From Byssovorax sp. (GTDB lineage Bacteria; Myxococcota_A; Polyangia; Polyangiales; Polyangiaceae): a DNA stretch of 64,000 nucleotides. Every line of letters starts with the position of its first letter. Position 1 is the stretch's first letter. The stretch is taken from assembly GCA_025362495.1 (NCBI GenBank), contig JANYGI010000036.1, positions 1 through 64,000 on the forward strand, read 5' to 3'. The notes below the pieces were generated by a model. The model saw nothing but the letters and a program-made list of their open reading frames with translations, searched no databases and was not told the origin of the DNA. The translations under genes were made by a program, and so were the position numbers. Of this stretch, positions 27,492 through 34,834 are shown in pieces.

Positions 27492-27520
27492 AGTTTCCGC
27501 CGCGCCACCCCGCTTGTCAA
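27492..27520 (-). promoter_or_regulatory. Proposed crtE promoter
   Basis: Minus-strand -35 TTGACA (27520-27515) is followed, after 17 bp, by -10 GAAACT (27497-27492), which is weak but placed correctly. The -35 box overlaps the left arm of the shared operator. The start codon lies 8 bp after the -10, consistent with a leaderless message. Confidence 0.45.
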
Positions 27521-27553
27521 TGGTTTGTATAATAATTGTACAAACCGTGGACA
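27515..27553. promoter_or_regulatory. Inverted-repeat operator between crtE and crtD (probable CarH site)
   Basis: The pattern is TGTC-N3-GGTTTGTA-N9-TACAAACC-N3-GACA, a perfect two-tier palindrome in an AT-rich island (TATAATAATT in the centre) of a GC-rich genome. The half-site GGTTTG/CAAACC also occurs between crtI and carH. The arms overlap the -35 boxes of both divergent promoters, so bound protein would block both. The TGTACA core agrees with the TnTACA-type elements known for Thermus CarH. Binding by the CarH encoded at 36.4 kb is inferred. Confidence 0.7.
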
Positions 27554-27576
27554 GATCCATTTTCGAATCCTATGAC
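27548..27576 (+). promoter_or_regulatory. Proposed crtD promoter
   Basis: -35 TGGACA (27548-27553), a 17-bp spacer and -10 TATGAC (27571-27576). The -35 box is inside the right arm of the operator. The crtD ATG is 7 bp after the -10, so transcription should start at or next to the start codon. Confidence 0.55.
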
Positions 27577-27582
27577 TGCGTG

Positions 27583-29157
27583 ATGCGGAGCGAGCGCGTC
27601 GTCGTCGTGGGCGGAGGAGTGGGTGGCCTGGTGACGGCCGCGCTCCTCGCGCACGCCGGAGCGGAAGTTCTCGTCCTGGAGCGGGCTGCACGGGTCGGCG
27701 GCAAGATGCGGCAAGTGCATCCTTCGGGCCGCGCCGTCGATGCCGGCCCGACCGTCCTGACCATGCGCTGGGTGTTCGAAGAGCTCTTCGAGGCGCTCGG
27801 GACAACGTTGGACAAGCATCTCCAGCTCACCCCCGCCAGCCTCCTCGCGCGCCACGCCTGGGCGACGCCTGGCGGCGCGCCGCAGCAGCTCGATCTGTTC
27901 GCCGATCTCGAGCGATCGGCCGAGGCGATCGGCGCCTTCGCGGGCCCGGGCGAGGCCGAGGGCTACCGGCGCTTCTGCGCGTACGCGCGCCGGATCTACG
28001 CGACGGTCGAGCAGCCGTTCCTGCGATCGCAGCGGCCCACGCTCGGGTCGACGCTGGCGATCGCGCGCGAGCTCGGCGTCTCGGCGCTGCTGGGCATCGA
28101 CGGTCACCGCACCGTGTGGAAGGCCCTCGGCGACTTCTTCCGCGACGCCCGGCTACGCCAGCTCTTCGGCCGCTACGCGACGTACTGCGGGTCGTCGCCG
28201 TTCCTCGCGCCGGCCACGCTCAACGTCATCGCCCATGTCGAGCGCGACGGCGTGTGGCTCGTCGAGGGCGGCATGTACCAGGTCGCCGCGGCGCTCGCGG
28301 GCCTCGTCGAGTCCGCGGGCGGGACCATCCGCGTCGGCGCCCATGTCGAGGAGATCTTGATCGATCGCGGCCGCGCGTCCGGCGTGCGCCTCGCCGATGG
28401 AGAGCGGATCGCCGCGGGCGCCGTGGTGCTCAACGGCGACGCCGAGGCGCTGGCTCGCGGCTTCTTCGGCGAGGCCGCCTCGAGCGCCGGCGCCGCGCCG
28501 AAGGAGCGATCGCTCTCGGCGATCACCTGGGCGCTCGCGGCCGAGACGCGCGGCTTCCCGCTCGCGCGCCACAACGTCTTCTTCTCCTCGAAGTACGAGC
28601 CCGAGTTCCGCCAGATCTTCGAAAAGGGCGAGGTCCCGACCGAGCCCACTGTCTACGTTTGCGCACAAGATCGTGACGATCACGGCGACTTTCCCGGGGG
28701 CGCCGAGCGCCTCCTCGTCCTCGTCAACGCCCCCGCACGAGGGGATCGAAACCCCCTCCGACCTGCCGAGGTTGCCGCATGCGAAACCCGTTGCTTCGAC
28801 TTGTTGAGCCGTTCGGGTCTGCACGTCTCCCGCGATCCGAGCACCACCGTGGTGACGACGCCGACCGACTTCTCGAGGCTCTTTCCGGCGACGGGCGGGG
28901 CGCTCTACGGAGCGGCGTCGCACGGAATGACGTCACCGTTCTCGAGGGCCGGATCGCGGACCAAGATCCCCGGCCTGTACCTGACGGGCGGCAGCGCGCA
29001 CCCGGGCGCGGGGGTGCCGATGGTGGCCCTCAGCGGGAAGCTCGCCGCGGCGAGCGCGCTCGCGGACCTCGCTTCGACCGGCCGATCGCGGACGGCGGCT
29101 ACGCCTGGTGGTACGCCGACGTCGTCAGCGACGACGGGCGCCACGCGCTCAGCCTGA
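27583..29157 (+). CDS. crtD: CrtD-type carotenoid 3,4-desaturase (CrtI/CrtD family oxidoreductase)
   Basis: The N-terminus is an FAD-binding Rossmann motif, VVVVGGGVGGLVTAALLAHAG, followed by RVGGKMRQVHPSG and DAGPTVLTM. The C-terminus has the family signature GLYLTGGSAHPGAGVPMV. The length and the MTSPFSR segment fit hydroxycarotenoid 3,4-desaturases (CrtD) better than phytoene desaturases. The true CrtI is at 34.8 kb. The enzyme would add the 3,4 double bond to the hydrated end produced by CrtC. ATG 27583 starts the Rossmann strand and has no ribosome site, consistent with a leaderless mRNA. The last 25-30 codons after SALADLA look like read-through into another frame, where crtC begins. 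Confidence 0.82.
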   Translation: MRSERVVVVGGGVGGLVTAALLAHAGAEVLVLERAARVGGKMRQVHPSGRAVDAGPTVLTMRWVFEELFEALGTTLDKHLQLTPASLLARHAWATPGGAPQQLDLFADLERSAEAIGAFAGPGEAEGYRRFCAYARRIYATVEQPFLRSQRPTLGSTLAIARELGVSALLGIDGHRTVWKALGDFFRDARLRQLFGRYATYCGSSPFLAPATLNVIAHVERDGVWLVEGGMYQVAAALAGLVESAGGTIRVGAHVEEILIDRGRASGVRLADGERIAAGAVVLNGDAEALARGFFGEAASSAGAAPKERSLSAITWALAAETRGFPLARHNVFFSSKYEPEFRQIFEKGEVPTEPTVYVCAQDRDDHGDFPGGAERLLVLVNAPARGDRNPLRPAEVAACETRCFDLLSRSGLHVSRDPSTTVVTTPTDFSRLFPATGGALYGAASHGMTSPFSRAGSRTKIPGLYLTGGSAHPGAGVPMVALSGKLAAASALADLASTGRSRTAATPGGTPTSSATTGATRSA

Positions 29158-29996
29158 TCGCCCTCCTGGGCAGCGTGTTTTCGCCGTATTACGCCGCGGC
29201 GCGCGCCCTGTCGCCGCGCGCGGATCCCCTGGCGCACTGCTCGATGAACGTCGCCCTCTACGGGCCCGCGCGTGATCACTGGGCCTTCACCGAGCGCGGG
29301 CGCGCCGCCGTGCAGCGCGACGAGCACGCGCTCGCGATCGGGCCCAGCGCAATGTGGTGGGAGGGCGGCGCGCTGGTGATCGAGTTCGACGAGACGACGG
29401 CGCCGTTCGGATCGCGCCTCGCGGGACGCGTGCGGATTTACCCGGAAGAACGCGATGGAACGCCGCTGTCGCTCGACGCCGAGGGCAAGCACTGCTGGTG
29501 GCCGATCGCGCCCGCCGCGCGCGCCGAGGTCGAGCTCACGCACCCGCGCCTGCGCTTCCGCGGGGCCGCGTACCACGACGCCAACGCCGGCGACGAGCCG
29601 CTCGAGCGCGCCTTCGAGAGCTGGACGTGGTCGCGCGTGGCCTGCCGCGAGCGGGCCGTCATCACCTACGACGTGATCCCTAAGGGCGGCGCAAGACGCT
29701 TGATTTCACGGTCATTCGAGCGCGGCGGCCAGGTCCACGACGACGTCCCGGTGGTGGAGCGCTCGCTCCCGCCGACGCGCTGGGGGCTCGATCGTCGGAT
29801 CCAGGTCGGTGCGGGGACGAAGCCCGAGCTCCTGCGCACGCTCGAGGACACGCCCTTTTATTCGCGGTCGATGGTGCGCGCGAGCTACCTCGGCAGCCCC
29901 GCCGTGGGCGTGCACGAGACGCTCTCGCTCGGCCGCTTCGCCAGCTCGTGGGTGCAGTTCCTCCTGCCGTTCCGCATGAAGAGGTCGCCCCGGTGA
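29064..29996 (+). CDS. crtC: CrtC-type carotenoid 1,2-hydratase, without a recognisable start codon
   Basis: The frame encodes conserved CrtC sequence from GPRFDRPIADGGYAWWYADV onward: GSVFSPYYA, NVALYG, WAFTERGR, HCWWPIAP and SWTWSRV. CrtC adds water across the terminal 1,2 double bond of neurosporene, lycopene or gamma-carotene derivatives. The given start is where similarity begins, not an initiation codon. In this frame there is no ATG, GTG or TTG between 28779 and the conserved GGYAWWY block. Either crtD and crtC are joined by a frameshift near 29040-29070, or a rare start is used, or the sequence has an error. The stop overlaps the next gene's GTG (GTGA). Confidence 0.72.
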   Translation, partial: GPRFDRPIADGGYAWWYADVVSDDGRHALSLIALLGSVFSPYYAAARALSPRADPLAHCSMNVALYGPARDHWAFTERGRAAVQRDEHALAIGPSAMWWEGGALVIEFDETTAPFGSRLAGRVRIYPEERDGTPLSLDAEGKHCWWPIAPAARAEVELTHPRLRFRGAAYHDANAGDEPLERAFESWTWSRVACRERAVITYDVIPKGGARRLISRSFERGGQVHDDVPVVERSLPPTRWGLDRRIQVGAGTKPELLRTLEDTPFYSRSMVRASYLGSPAVGVHETLSLGRFASSWVQFLLPFRMKRSPR

Positions 29997-31162
29997 TCGC
30001 GCCGCTGCTCGCCGTCGCCGTCGCCGCGCTCGGGTGGTCGAGCGTCGTCGCGTCGGTCGAGATCGAGGCGATTCGCCGCGCTCTCCTGCGCAGCACGGCG
30101 TCGTCGCCTCGCCCCGACGGCGTTCGCGTGCTGGTGATCCGCCCCTGCGCGGGGCTCGAGCCCGAGCTCGATCGCACCCTCGCCTCGCTGGCCGAGGCGT
30201 CGCGATCGTTCGAGGTGCGCTGTCGTTTCGCCGTCGAAAATGCGAGCGATCCTGCGCTCCCCGCCGCGGAGCGGTCCGTCGCCAGCCTCGCCCTGCGAGG
30301 GATCGAGGCCAGCGTGGTGCTCACGTCGGCCGCGGCGCCGAACCGCAAGGCGGCGCAGCTCGCGGCGGTGATCGCCCGCGAAATCGAGCCTTTCGACGTG
30401 ATCCTCATCGCCGACAGCGACGTCGATCTCGCCGGCACCGACCTCGACGCGCTCGTGGCGCCGCTGGCGATCGCCGGTGGACCGGACGCCGCGTGGGCGC
30501 CCCCGGTGGAGCTGGGGACCCCGCAAACCACCGCAGATCGCGCCTCGGCCGCGCTGCTCGGCGCCTCGCTCCACGCCTTCCCGCTGCTCGCGGGGCTCGA
30601 CCCGCGCGGGCTCGTGGGCAAGCTCTTCGCCGTGCGACGGAGCGCCCTCGCGGCGATCGGCGGCTTCGACGCGTTCACCGCGCACCTCGGCGAGGACATG
30701 GAGATCGCGCGGCGCCTGCTCGCCCGCGGCGGGGCGATCGTCGCGGCGCCGGTGATCGCGCGATCGATGGCGGGCGGGCGGAGCTGGGACGAGGCCGTGG
30801 GACGCTTCGCGCGCTGGCTCGGCGTCATCCGCGCGCAGCGCCCGCTGCTCTTGCCGAGCTACCCGGCGCTGTTCTTCGCGACGCCGATGATCCTGGCGAT
30901 CGCAATGATCGCCGCGCCCGGCGCCCCCGCGATCGCCTTCGCTGCGGCGGTGATCGCCGTCGCCGCGCGCCTCGCGGTGGCGCTCGTCGCGGCGCGCGCG
31001 TCGGGTCGTCCCGTCGGGCTCGGGCGCGCCCTCGTCGAGTCCGCGCTCGCCGACGCGCTGCTCGCCGCGGCGTTCGCGCGCTGCCTGCGCACGCGCCACG
31101 TCGTCTGGCGAAAGGGCGTGCTCACGATCGAGAGGACCGGCCTGGTCCGGGAGGGGCGGTGA
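29993..31162 (+). CDS. Family 2/21 glycosyltransferase (ceramide glucosyltransferase-like), probable carotenoid glycosyltransferase
   Basis: The protein has an N-terminal hydrophobic segment, a GT-A domain and C-terminal membrane helices. Motifs are RPCAGLEPEL, ILIADSDVDL (DxD-like), GEDMEIARRL and a GRFARWLGVIR segment (the (Q/R)xxRW-type site). This is the layout of GT21 ceramide glucosyltransferases and HpnI. Placement directly after crtC with a GTGA overlap suggests it transfers a sugar to the 1'-hydroxyl made by CrtC. Its last 41 bp overlap the end of the acyltransferase gene on the other strand. Confidence 0.78.
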   Translation: MIAPLLAVAVAALGWSSVVASVEIEAIRRALLRSTASSPRPDGVRVLVIRPCAGLEPELDRTLASLAEASRSFEVRCRFAVENASDPALPAAERSVASLALRGIEASVVLTSAAAPNRKAAQLAAVIAREIEPFDVILIADSDVDLAGTDLDALVAPLAIAGGPDAAWAPPVELGTPQTTADRASAALLGASLHAFPLLAGLDPRGLVGKLFAVRRSALAAIGGFDAFTAHLGEDMEIARRLLARGGAIVAAPVIARSMAGGRSWDEAVGRFARWLGVIRAQRPLLLPSYPALFFATPMILAIAMIAAPGAPAIAFAAAVIAVAARLAVALVAARASGRPVGLGRALVESALADALLAAAFARCLRTRHVVWRKGVLTIERTGLVREGR

Positions 31163-31907
31163 GCTCGTGCGATCCCGAGCTCGATCCCCCGGCAAAGCGC
31201 GCGAGCAGCCCCGTGGCCGCGGCGCCGAACCACGACTCGGTGGCGCTATGAACGATCTCGAAATCGTCGCCTTCGCCGCGGACCGCCCGCTCGATCCGCG
31301 CGAGCTCGGCCTCGACCGCGCTCTCGTGGGTGCCGAGCGCCCTGGTGACGTCGCGCTCGGGCGGCAGCGGCGCGCCCAGCGAGATGTAGAGCGAGGGCTT
31401 CTCGTTCGCGCCGAACTCGTAGCGAATGCCCACAGGCACCGCGCGCGAGCGCCGCGCGACGCGGGCGATCTCGGCCGATCCGGGCCGGAACGCCAGCGGC
31501 TTCTCGGTGATCGGGCGCTCGCGCCCCTGCGGGAAGATCCACACTGCGCGCCCGGCGCGATCGAGCAGGCGCGCCGTGTACTTGATCGCCGCGGCGCCGT
31601 CGGCGGGGCGATCGAGATCGACGCCGAACGCGCCGACGAGGCCGAAGAAGGGCAAGCGTCGCAGGTTCTTCGCGTCCATCATCGCGTAGCCGTCGACGTC
31701 GAGGAGGTGCTGCGAGACATGGAGCGCGACGAGCGGATCCCACCACGCGGAGTGGTTGGCGACGAGGAGCACGGGCGCCTCGGCGCAGAGCGCGCGCGCG
31801 CGAGCGAGGCCATGAACGAGCGTGACGCCGAAGGTGGCGCGCAGGCGATCCCGGGCGTGGCCCGCGAACCAGGCGTTGAAAAATCGGCCTTTGCGGGCGG
31901 GAATCAA
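31122..31907 (-). CDS. PlsC-family acyltransferase
   Basis: The acyltransferase has block I NHSAWWDP (HX4D), block III FPQGRERP and a following hydrophobic P-V-G-I strand, which mark the PlsC/LPAAT family. It could acylate lysophosphatidate. Beside a glycosyltransferase in a carotenoid cluster it may instead esterify the carotenoid sugar, as myxobacterial carotenoids often carry a fatty-acylated glucose. The start is TTG 31907, supported by GGAG 8 nt upstream; the ATG in that region is out of frame and stops at once. Only 26 bp separate it from the divergent crtZ start. About 50 tail residues are Ser/Gly-rich. Confidence 0.78.
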   Translation of the reverse strand: MIPARKGRFFNAWFAGHARDRLRATFGVTLVHGLARARALCAEAPVLLVANHSAWWDPLVALHVSQHLLDVDGYAMMDAKNLRRLPFFGLVGAFGVDLDRPADGAAAIKYTARLLDRAGRAVWIFPQGRERPITEKPLAFRPGSAEIARVARRSRAVPVGIRYEFGANEKPSLYISLGAPLPPERDVTRALGTHESAVEAELARIERAVRGEGDDFEIVHSATESWFGAAATGLLARFAGGSSSGSHELTAPPGPGRSSRS

Positions 31908-31933
31908 GGCATTTTCTCCGATGCGAGGGTGGC

Positions 31934-32491
31934 GTGATCGCGGCCGCGGCCATCTGGGTCCCGGTGGCCCTCTCCGTCGCTGCGGCGATGGAGCTCTGGG
32001 CCGGGCTGCTCCACGGGCGCTTCTGGCACGGCGTGCTCTACCCGGTTCACCGCTCGCATCATCGCAAGCGGCACGGCCGGTTCGAGGCCAACGACGCGCT
32101 CTCCGCGCTCCACGCGCCGATCGCCATCGCGATGATCCTCTACGGCTGCGTCGCCGCGCCGGGCCCGCTGCGCGAGGTGGTCTTCGGCGTGGGGATCGGG
32201 ATGACGCTCTTCGGCGTCGCGTACCTCGTGTTTCACGACGGCTTCGTCCACGGTCGGCTCCCGGTGCGCTGGCTCGGCAAGGTCGCCCTCTTCGCGCGGA
32301 TCCGCGACGCGCACCGCGTTCACCACGGCCGTGGAGCCGCGCCTTACGGCTTCTTTCTCGGCCCTCAAGAGCTCGCGGCGGCGCGCGCTCGGGATCGCGA
32401 CCGCGATCATGATCGAGGCGACGGCGTCAGCGCGCACGCCAGAGCTCGCGCGCGATCCCCGCGCCCCAGCGGCCGACTTCGCCGGGGCTGA
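31934..32491 (+). CDS. crtZ: CrtZ-type beta-carotene 3-hydroxylase
   Basis: This small di-iron membrane hydroxylase has the CrtZ histidine boxes: HRSHHRKR, VFHDGFVHGR and RDAHRVHHGR, with FEANDALS between the first two. Four hydrophobic helices surround them. It hydroxylates C3 of a beta-ring, which in this cluster would be the ring made by the CruA-like cyclase. GTG 31934 has GAGGG 4 nt upstream. Family similarity ends near GPQEL (about 32370). The last 40 residues are Arg/Asp-rich and overlap the end of the cyclase gene, so the C-terminus may be non-essential. Confidence 0.8.
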   Translation: MIAAAAIWVPVALSVAAAMELWAGLLHGRFWHGVLYPVHRSHHRKRHGRFEANDALSALHAPIAIAMILYGCVAAPGPLREVVFGVGIGMTLFGVAYLVFHDGFVHGRLPVRWLGKVALFARIRDAHRVHHGRGAAPYGFFLGPQELAAARARDRDRDHDRGDGVSAHARARARSPRPSGRLRRG

Positions 32492-33866
32492 GCGAACCCC
32501 AGACGTCGCGGTACACGCGCGGCCGCAGCGTCGAGGTCGAGTACAGGAAGCGAAGAAAATCGGCGGGCGCCATCTCGTCGCGCAGCAGCGAGGCGTAGGC
32601 GTCGTTGCCCATGGCGTGGAGCGTGTGGAACGCGGCGTCGAGCAGATCGTTGAGCTCGCCCTTGCGCCGCGGATCGCGCGACGGCGTGGCCATCATCCGC
32701 GCGAGGGCGCCGGTGCCGGCGTGGATCGCGTCGTCGCTGACCACGCCGCCCGCGATCGACGCGCCGCCCGAGAGCGCCTCGGCGATGGCGTTCGCCGTGT
32801 GGCGCAGCGATCGCGCCGTCGCGCCGAAGCCGCAGAACGTGAGCGGCGAGTGGCGCGCTGCCGCGTCGCCGACGAGCGCGATACGCGGCCCCGGCGAGGA
32901 CGGCGCGGGCCCGAGCCGCGACCACCCGGGGATGTACCCGAACGTCGGTCGCACGAGCCGCGCCGCGCCGCGCTTGTAGCGCGGGAGCCGCGCGAAGAAG
33001 CGCCCGTAGAGGTCCAGCAGCGAGCCCGCCGGCACGTCGCTGGAGCGCGCGTAATAGAAAAGGTAGACGGCGACCTCGCCGGATCGCCCTGGGAACGCCT
33101 CCCAGATGTGCTGCACGCCGTCCTCGATCCCCTCGGTGGTCGCGAGGATGTCGCCCGTGTCGCGCTGGATCTGATCGTCACCGGGGCCTTCTTCCAGGCC
33201 CGAAACGACGCCGCCGACGGTGGGGCAGATCAAGTCGGCCGTCGCGTACGGGCTCGACGCGCCGCGCGCGTCCACGAGGAGGCGCGCCGTCACCACCCGT
33301 GGCGCGCCGTCAACGACGTGGAACGAGAGGGCGATCGCGTCGGGCCCCGCGGCCTCGCCGAGCAGCGCGTGGCCGTCGAAGATCGCGACGCCGCGCTGCT
33401 CGGCGCGCGCGCGGGCCGCGGCGAGCAGCGCGCCGGCGTCGAAGGCGTGATCGAGCACGCCGGTGACGGGGTACGAGCCGCCGCCGTGCCAGCGGCAGAT
33501 CCCCTGCGCGTACCTCGCGACGATCAGCCCATCGATCTCGGCGCGCGTGAAGAGGCCGGTCTCGACGAGCGCCGTCAGCTCGCGGGCGCCCGCGTTCCAC
33601 TCGCGGTGGGCGAAGCCGACGCGGGCGCGATCGAACACCGCGACGCGGAGGCCGCGATCGGCGAGGAGCGGCGCCAGCAGGAGCGAGAGGCCCCCGCCCG
33701 CGAGGACGACGTCGTACTCGGCGTGCGCGCCGCGATCCGGCGCGGCGATCGGGGCGGGCGGGCGTGATCGTTCGCCGCGCGCGGCGTCGAGGTGCAGGAG
33801 GCGCTCGACCAGCTCGTCGCCGCCGGCCTCGCGCACGCGCTCGCGAGCGTCGTCCGGCGCGCTCAC
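32427..33866 (-). CDS. CruA/CruP-type lycopene cyclase-like flavoprotein
   Basis: An N-terminal FAD-binding motif VVLAGGGLSLLLAPLLADRG is followed by features of the CruA/CruP cyclases of green sulfur bacteria and cyanobacteria: HREWNAGARELTAL, CRWHGGGSYPVTGVLDHA, EAFPGRSGEVAVYLFYY, PTFGYIPGWSRL, and IALVGDAAARHSPLTFCGFG. CruA closes one end of lycopene to a beta-ring, which fits the presence of crtC and crtD for the other end. It starts at GTG 33866, whose bases overlap the crtB stop (GTGA), as the third gene of a crtI-crtB-cruA operon. Motif similarity cannot separate CruA from CruP. Its place in the crt operon favours an active cyclase. No CrtY, CrtYc or CrtYd is present. Confidence 0.8.
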   Translation of the reverse strand: MSAPDDARERVREAGGDELVERLLHLDAARGERSRPPAPIAAPDRGAHAEYDVVLAGGGLSLLLAPLLADRGLRVAVFDRARVGFAHREWNAGARELTALVETGLFTRAEIDGLIVARYAQGICRWHGGGSYPVTGVLDHAFDAGALLAAARARAEQRGVAIFDGHALLGEAAGPDAIALSFHVVDGAPRVVTARLLVDARGASSPYATADLICPTVGGVVSGLEEGPGDDQIQRDTGDILATTEGIEDGVQHIWEAFPGRSGEVAVYLFYYARSSDVPAGSLLDLYGRFFARLPRYKRGAARLVRPTFGYIPGWSRLGPAPSSPGPRIALVGDAAARHSPLTFCGFGATARSLRHTANAIAEALSGGASIAGGVVSDDAIHAGTGALARMMATPSRDPRRKGELNDLLDAAFHTLHAMGNDAYASLLRDEMAPADFLRFLYSTSTLRPRVYRDVWGSLSPGEVGRWGAGIARELWRAR

Positions 33867-34834
33867 GACGCGGCCTTGTGCAGCAGCGGCGCCTCGCGCA
33901 TCGTCCGCGCGACGGCCATCACCAGGAACCGCGTCTCCGGCAGCGGCGGCGCCGAGCGCAGCTCGGGCGCGTGCTCGCCCTCGCGCGCGAACAGCGATCG
34001 CAGCACCAGCCAGAGCTTGCGCCGCGTCGACACCACCGCGCGGCGCGACACCGAGTCGAAGCGCGCGGTGGTGATCTCGCGCCCGATGTCGGCGTAGATC
34101 AGCCGCGCCGCCCGGATCGCCGCGCGGCAGTCGGGCGGCAGCATCGCGATGCCGACGTCCGATCGCGTGTAGAGGCAGCTCGCGTAGCGCAGGAGTCGCT
34201 CGATCACCGATCCGATTTTCTCGTCGAAGACCGGCTGGCGCAGGAAGGCGTGCGCGTCGACGCGCGCGTCCTCGAGCCACGCCGAGGGCAGGTAGATCCG
34301 CCCGTTGCGCGCGTCCTCGCCCACGTCGCGCGCGATGTTGGTCAGCTGCATGGCGACGCCGAGGTCGCACGCGCGCGCCAGCGTGTCGGGATCGCGCGGG
34401 CCCATCAGCGCGGTCATCATCGCGCCCACGGTCGCGGCGACGCGGGCCCCGTAGGCGCAGAGCTCGGCGATGGTCGCGTAGCGGCGCCCCTCGGCGTCCC
34501 ACGCGAAGCCCTCGATCAGCGCGTCCATCAGCTCGCGCGGCATGTCCTGCTCGGCGGCGACACGCGAGAAGGCGCGATCGATCGGGGAGTCGAAAGGCCG
34601 CCCCTCGTAGGCCAGATCGAGCCTCCGGCGCAGCTCGTCGACGGCGCCGGGATCGTCGGCCTCGTCGATGGCGTCGTCGGCCATGCGACAGAACGCGTAG
34701 AGCGCCGCGGCCGGCCGCCGCACGCGCGCCGGCAGGAGGAGCGACGCCGCCGCGAAGCTCTTCGAGCCCGCGCGCAGCATCGCCCGGCAGGCGGCAAAAT
34801 CGGCCTCGCTGGCCTCAGGTAAGAGCAGCGGCAT
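33863..34834 (-). CDS. crtB: Phytoene synthase
   Basis: The 323-residue enzyme shows both aspartate-rich motifs of squalene/phytoene synthases, RMADDAIDEADD and QLTNIARDVGEDARNGRIYLP. The start segment SKSFAAASLLLPARVRRP is also typical. It joins two geranylgeranyl diphosphates to phytoene, taking its substrate from CrtE. Its start lies 20 bp inside the end of crtI, and its stop overlaps the cyclase start, so the three genes are translationally linked. Confidence 0.92.
   Translation of the reverse strand: MPLLLPEASEADFAACRAMLRAGSKSFAAASLLLPARVRRPAAALYAFCRMADDAIDEADDPGAVDELRRRLDLAYEGRPFDSPIDRAFSRVAAEQDMPRELMDALIEGFAWDAEGRRYATIAELCAYGARVAATVGAMMTALMGPRDPDTLARACDLGVAMQLTNIARDVGEDARNGRIYLPSAWLEDARVDAHAFLRQPVFDEKIGSVIERLLRYASCLYTRSDVGIAMLPPDCRAAIRAARLIYADIGREITTARFDSVSRRAVVSTRRKLWLVLRSLFAREGEHAPELRSAPPLPETRFLVMAVARTMREAPLLHKAAS

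Noticed and set aside
28779-29060. ATG 28779 as the true crtC start
   Set aside because: It would add about 95 residues of off-frame crtD shadow before the conserved CrtC domain and overlap crtD by nearly 380 bp.
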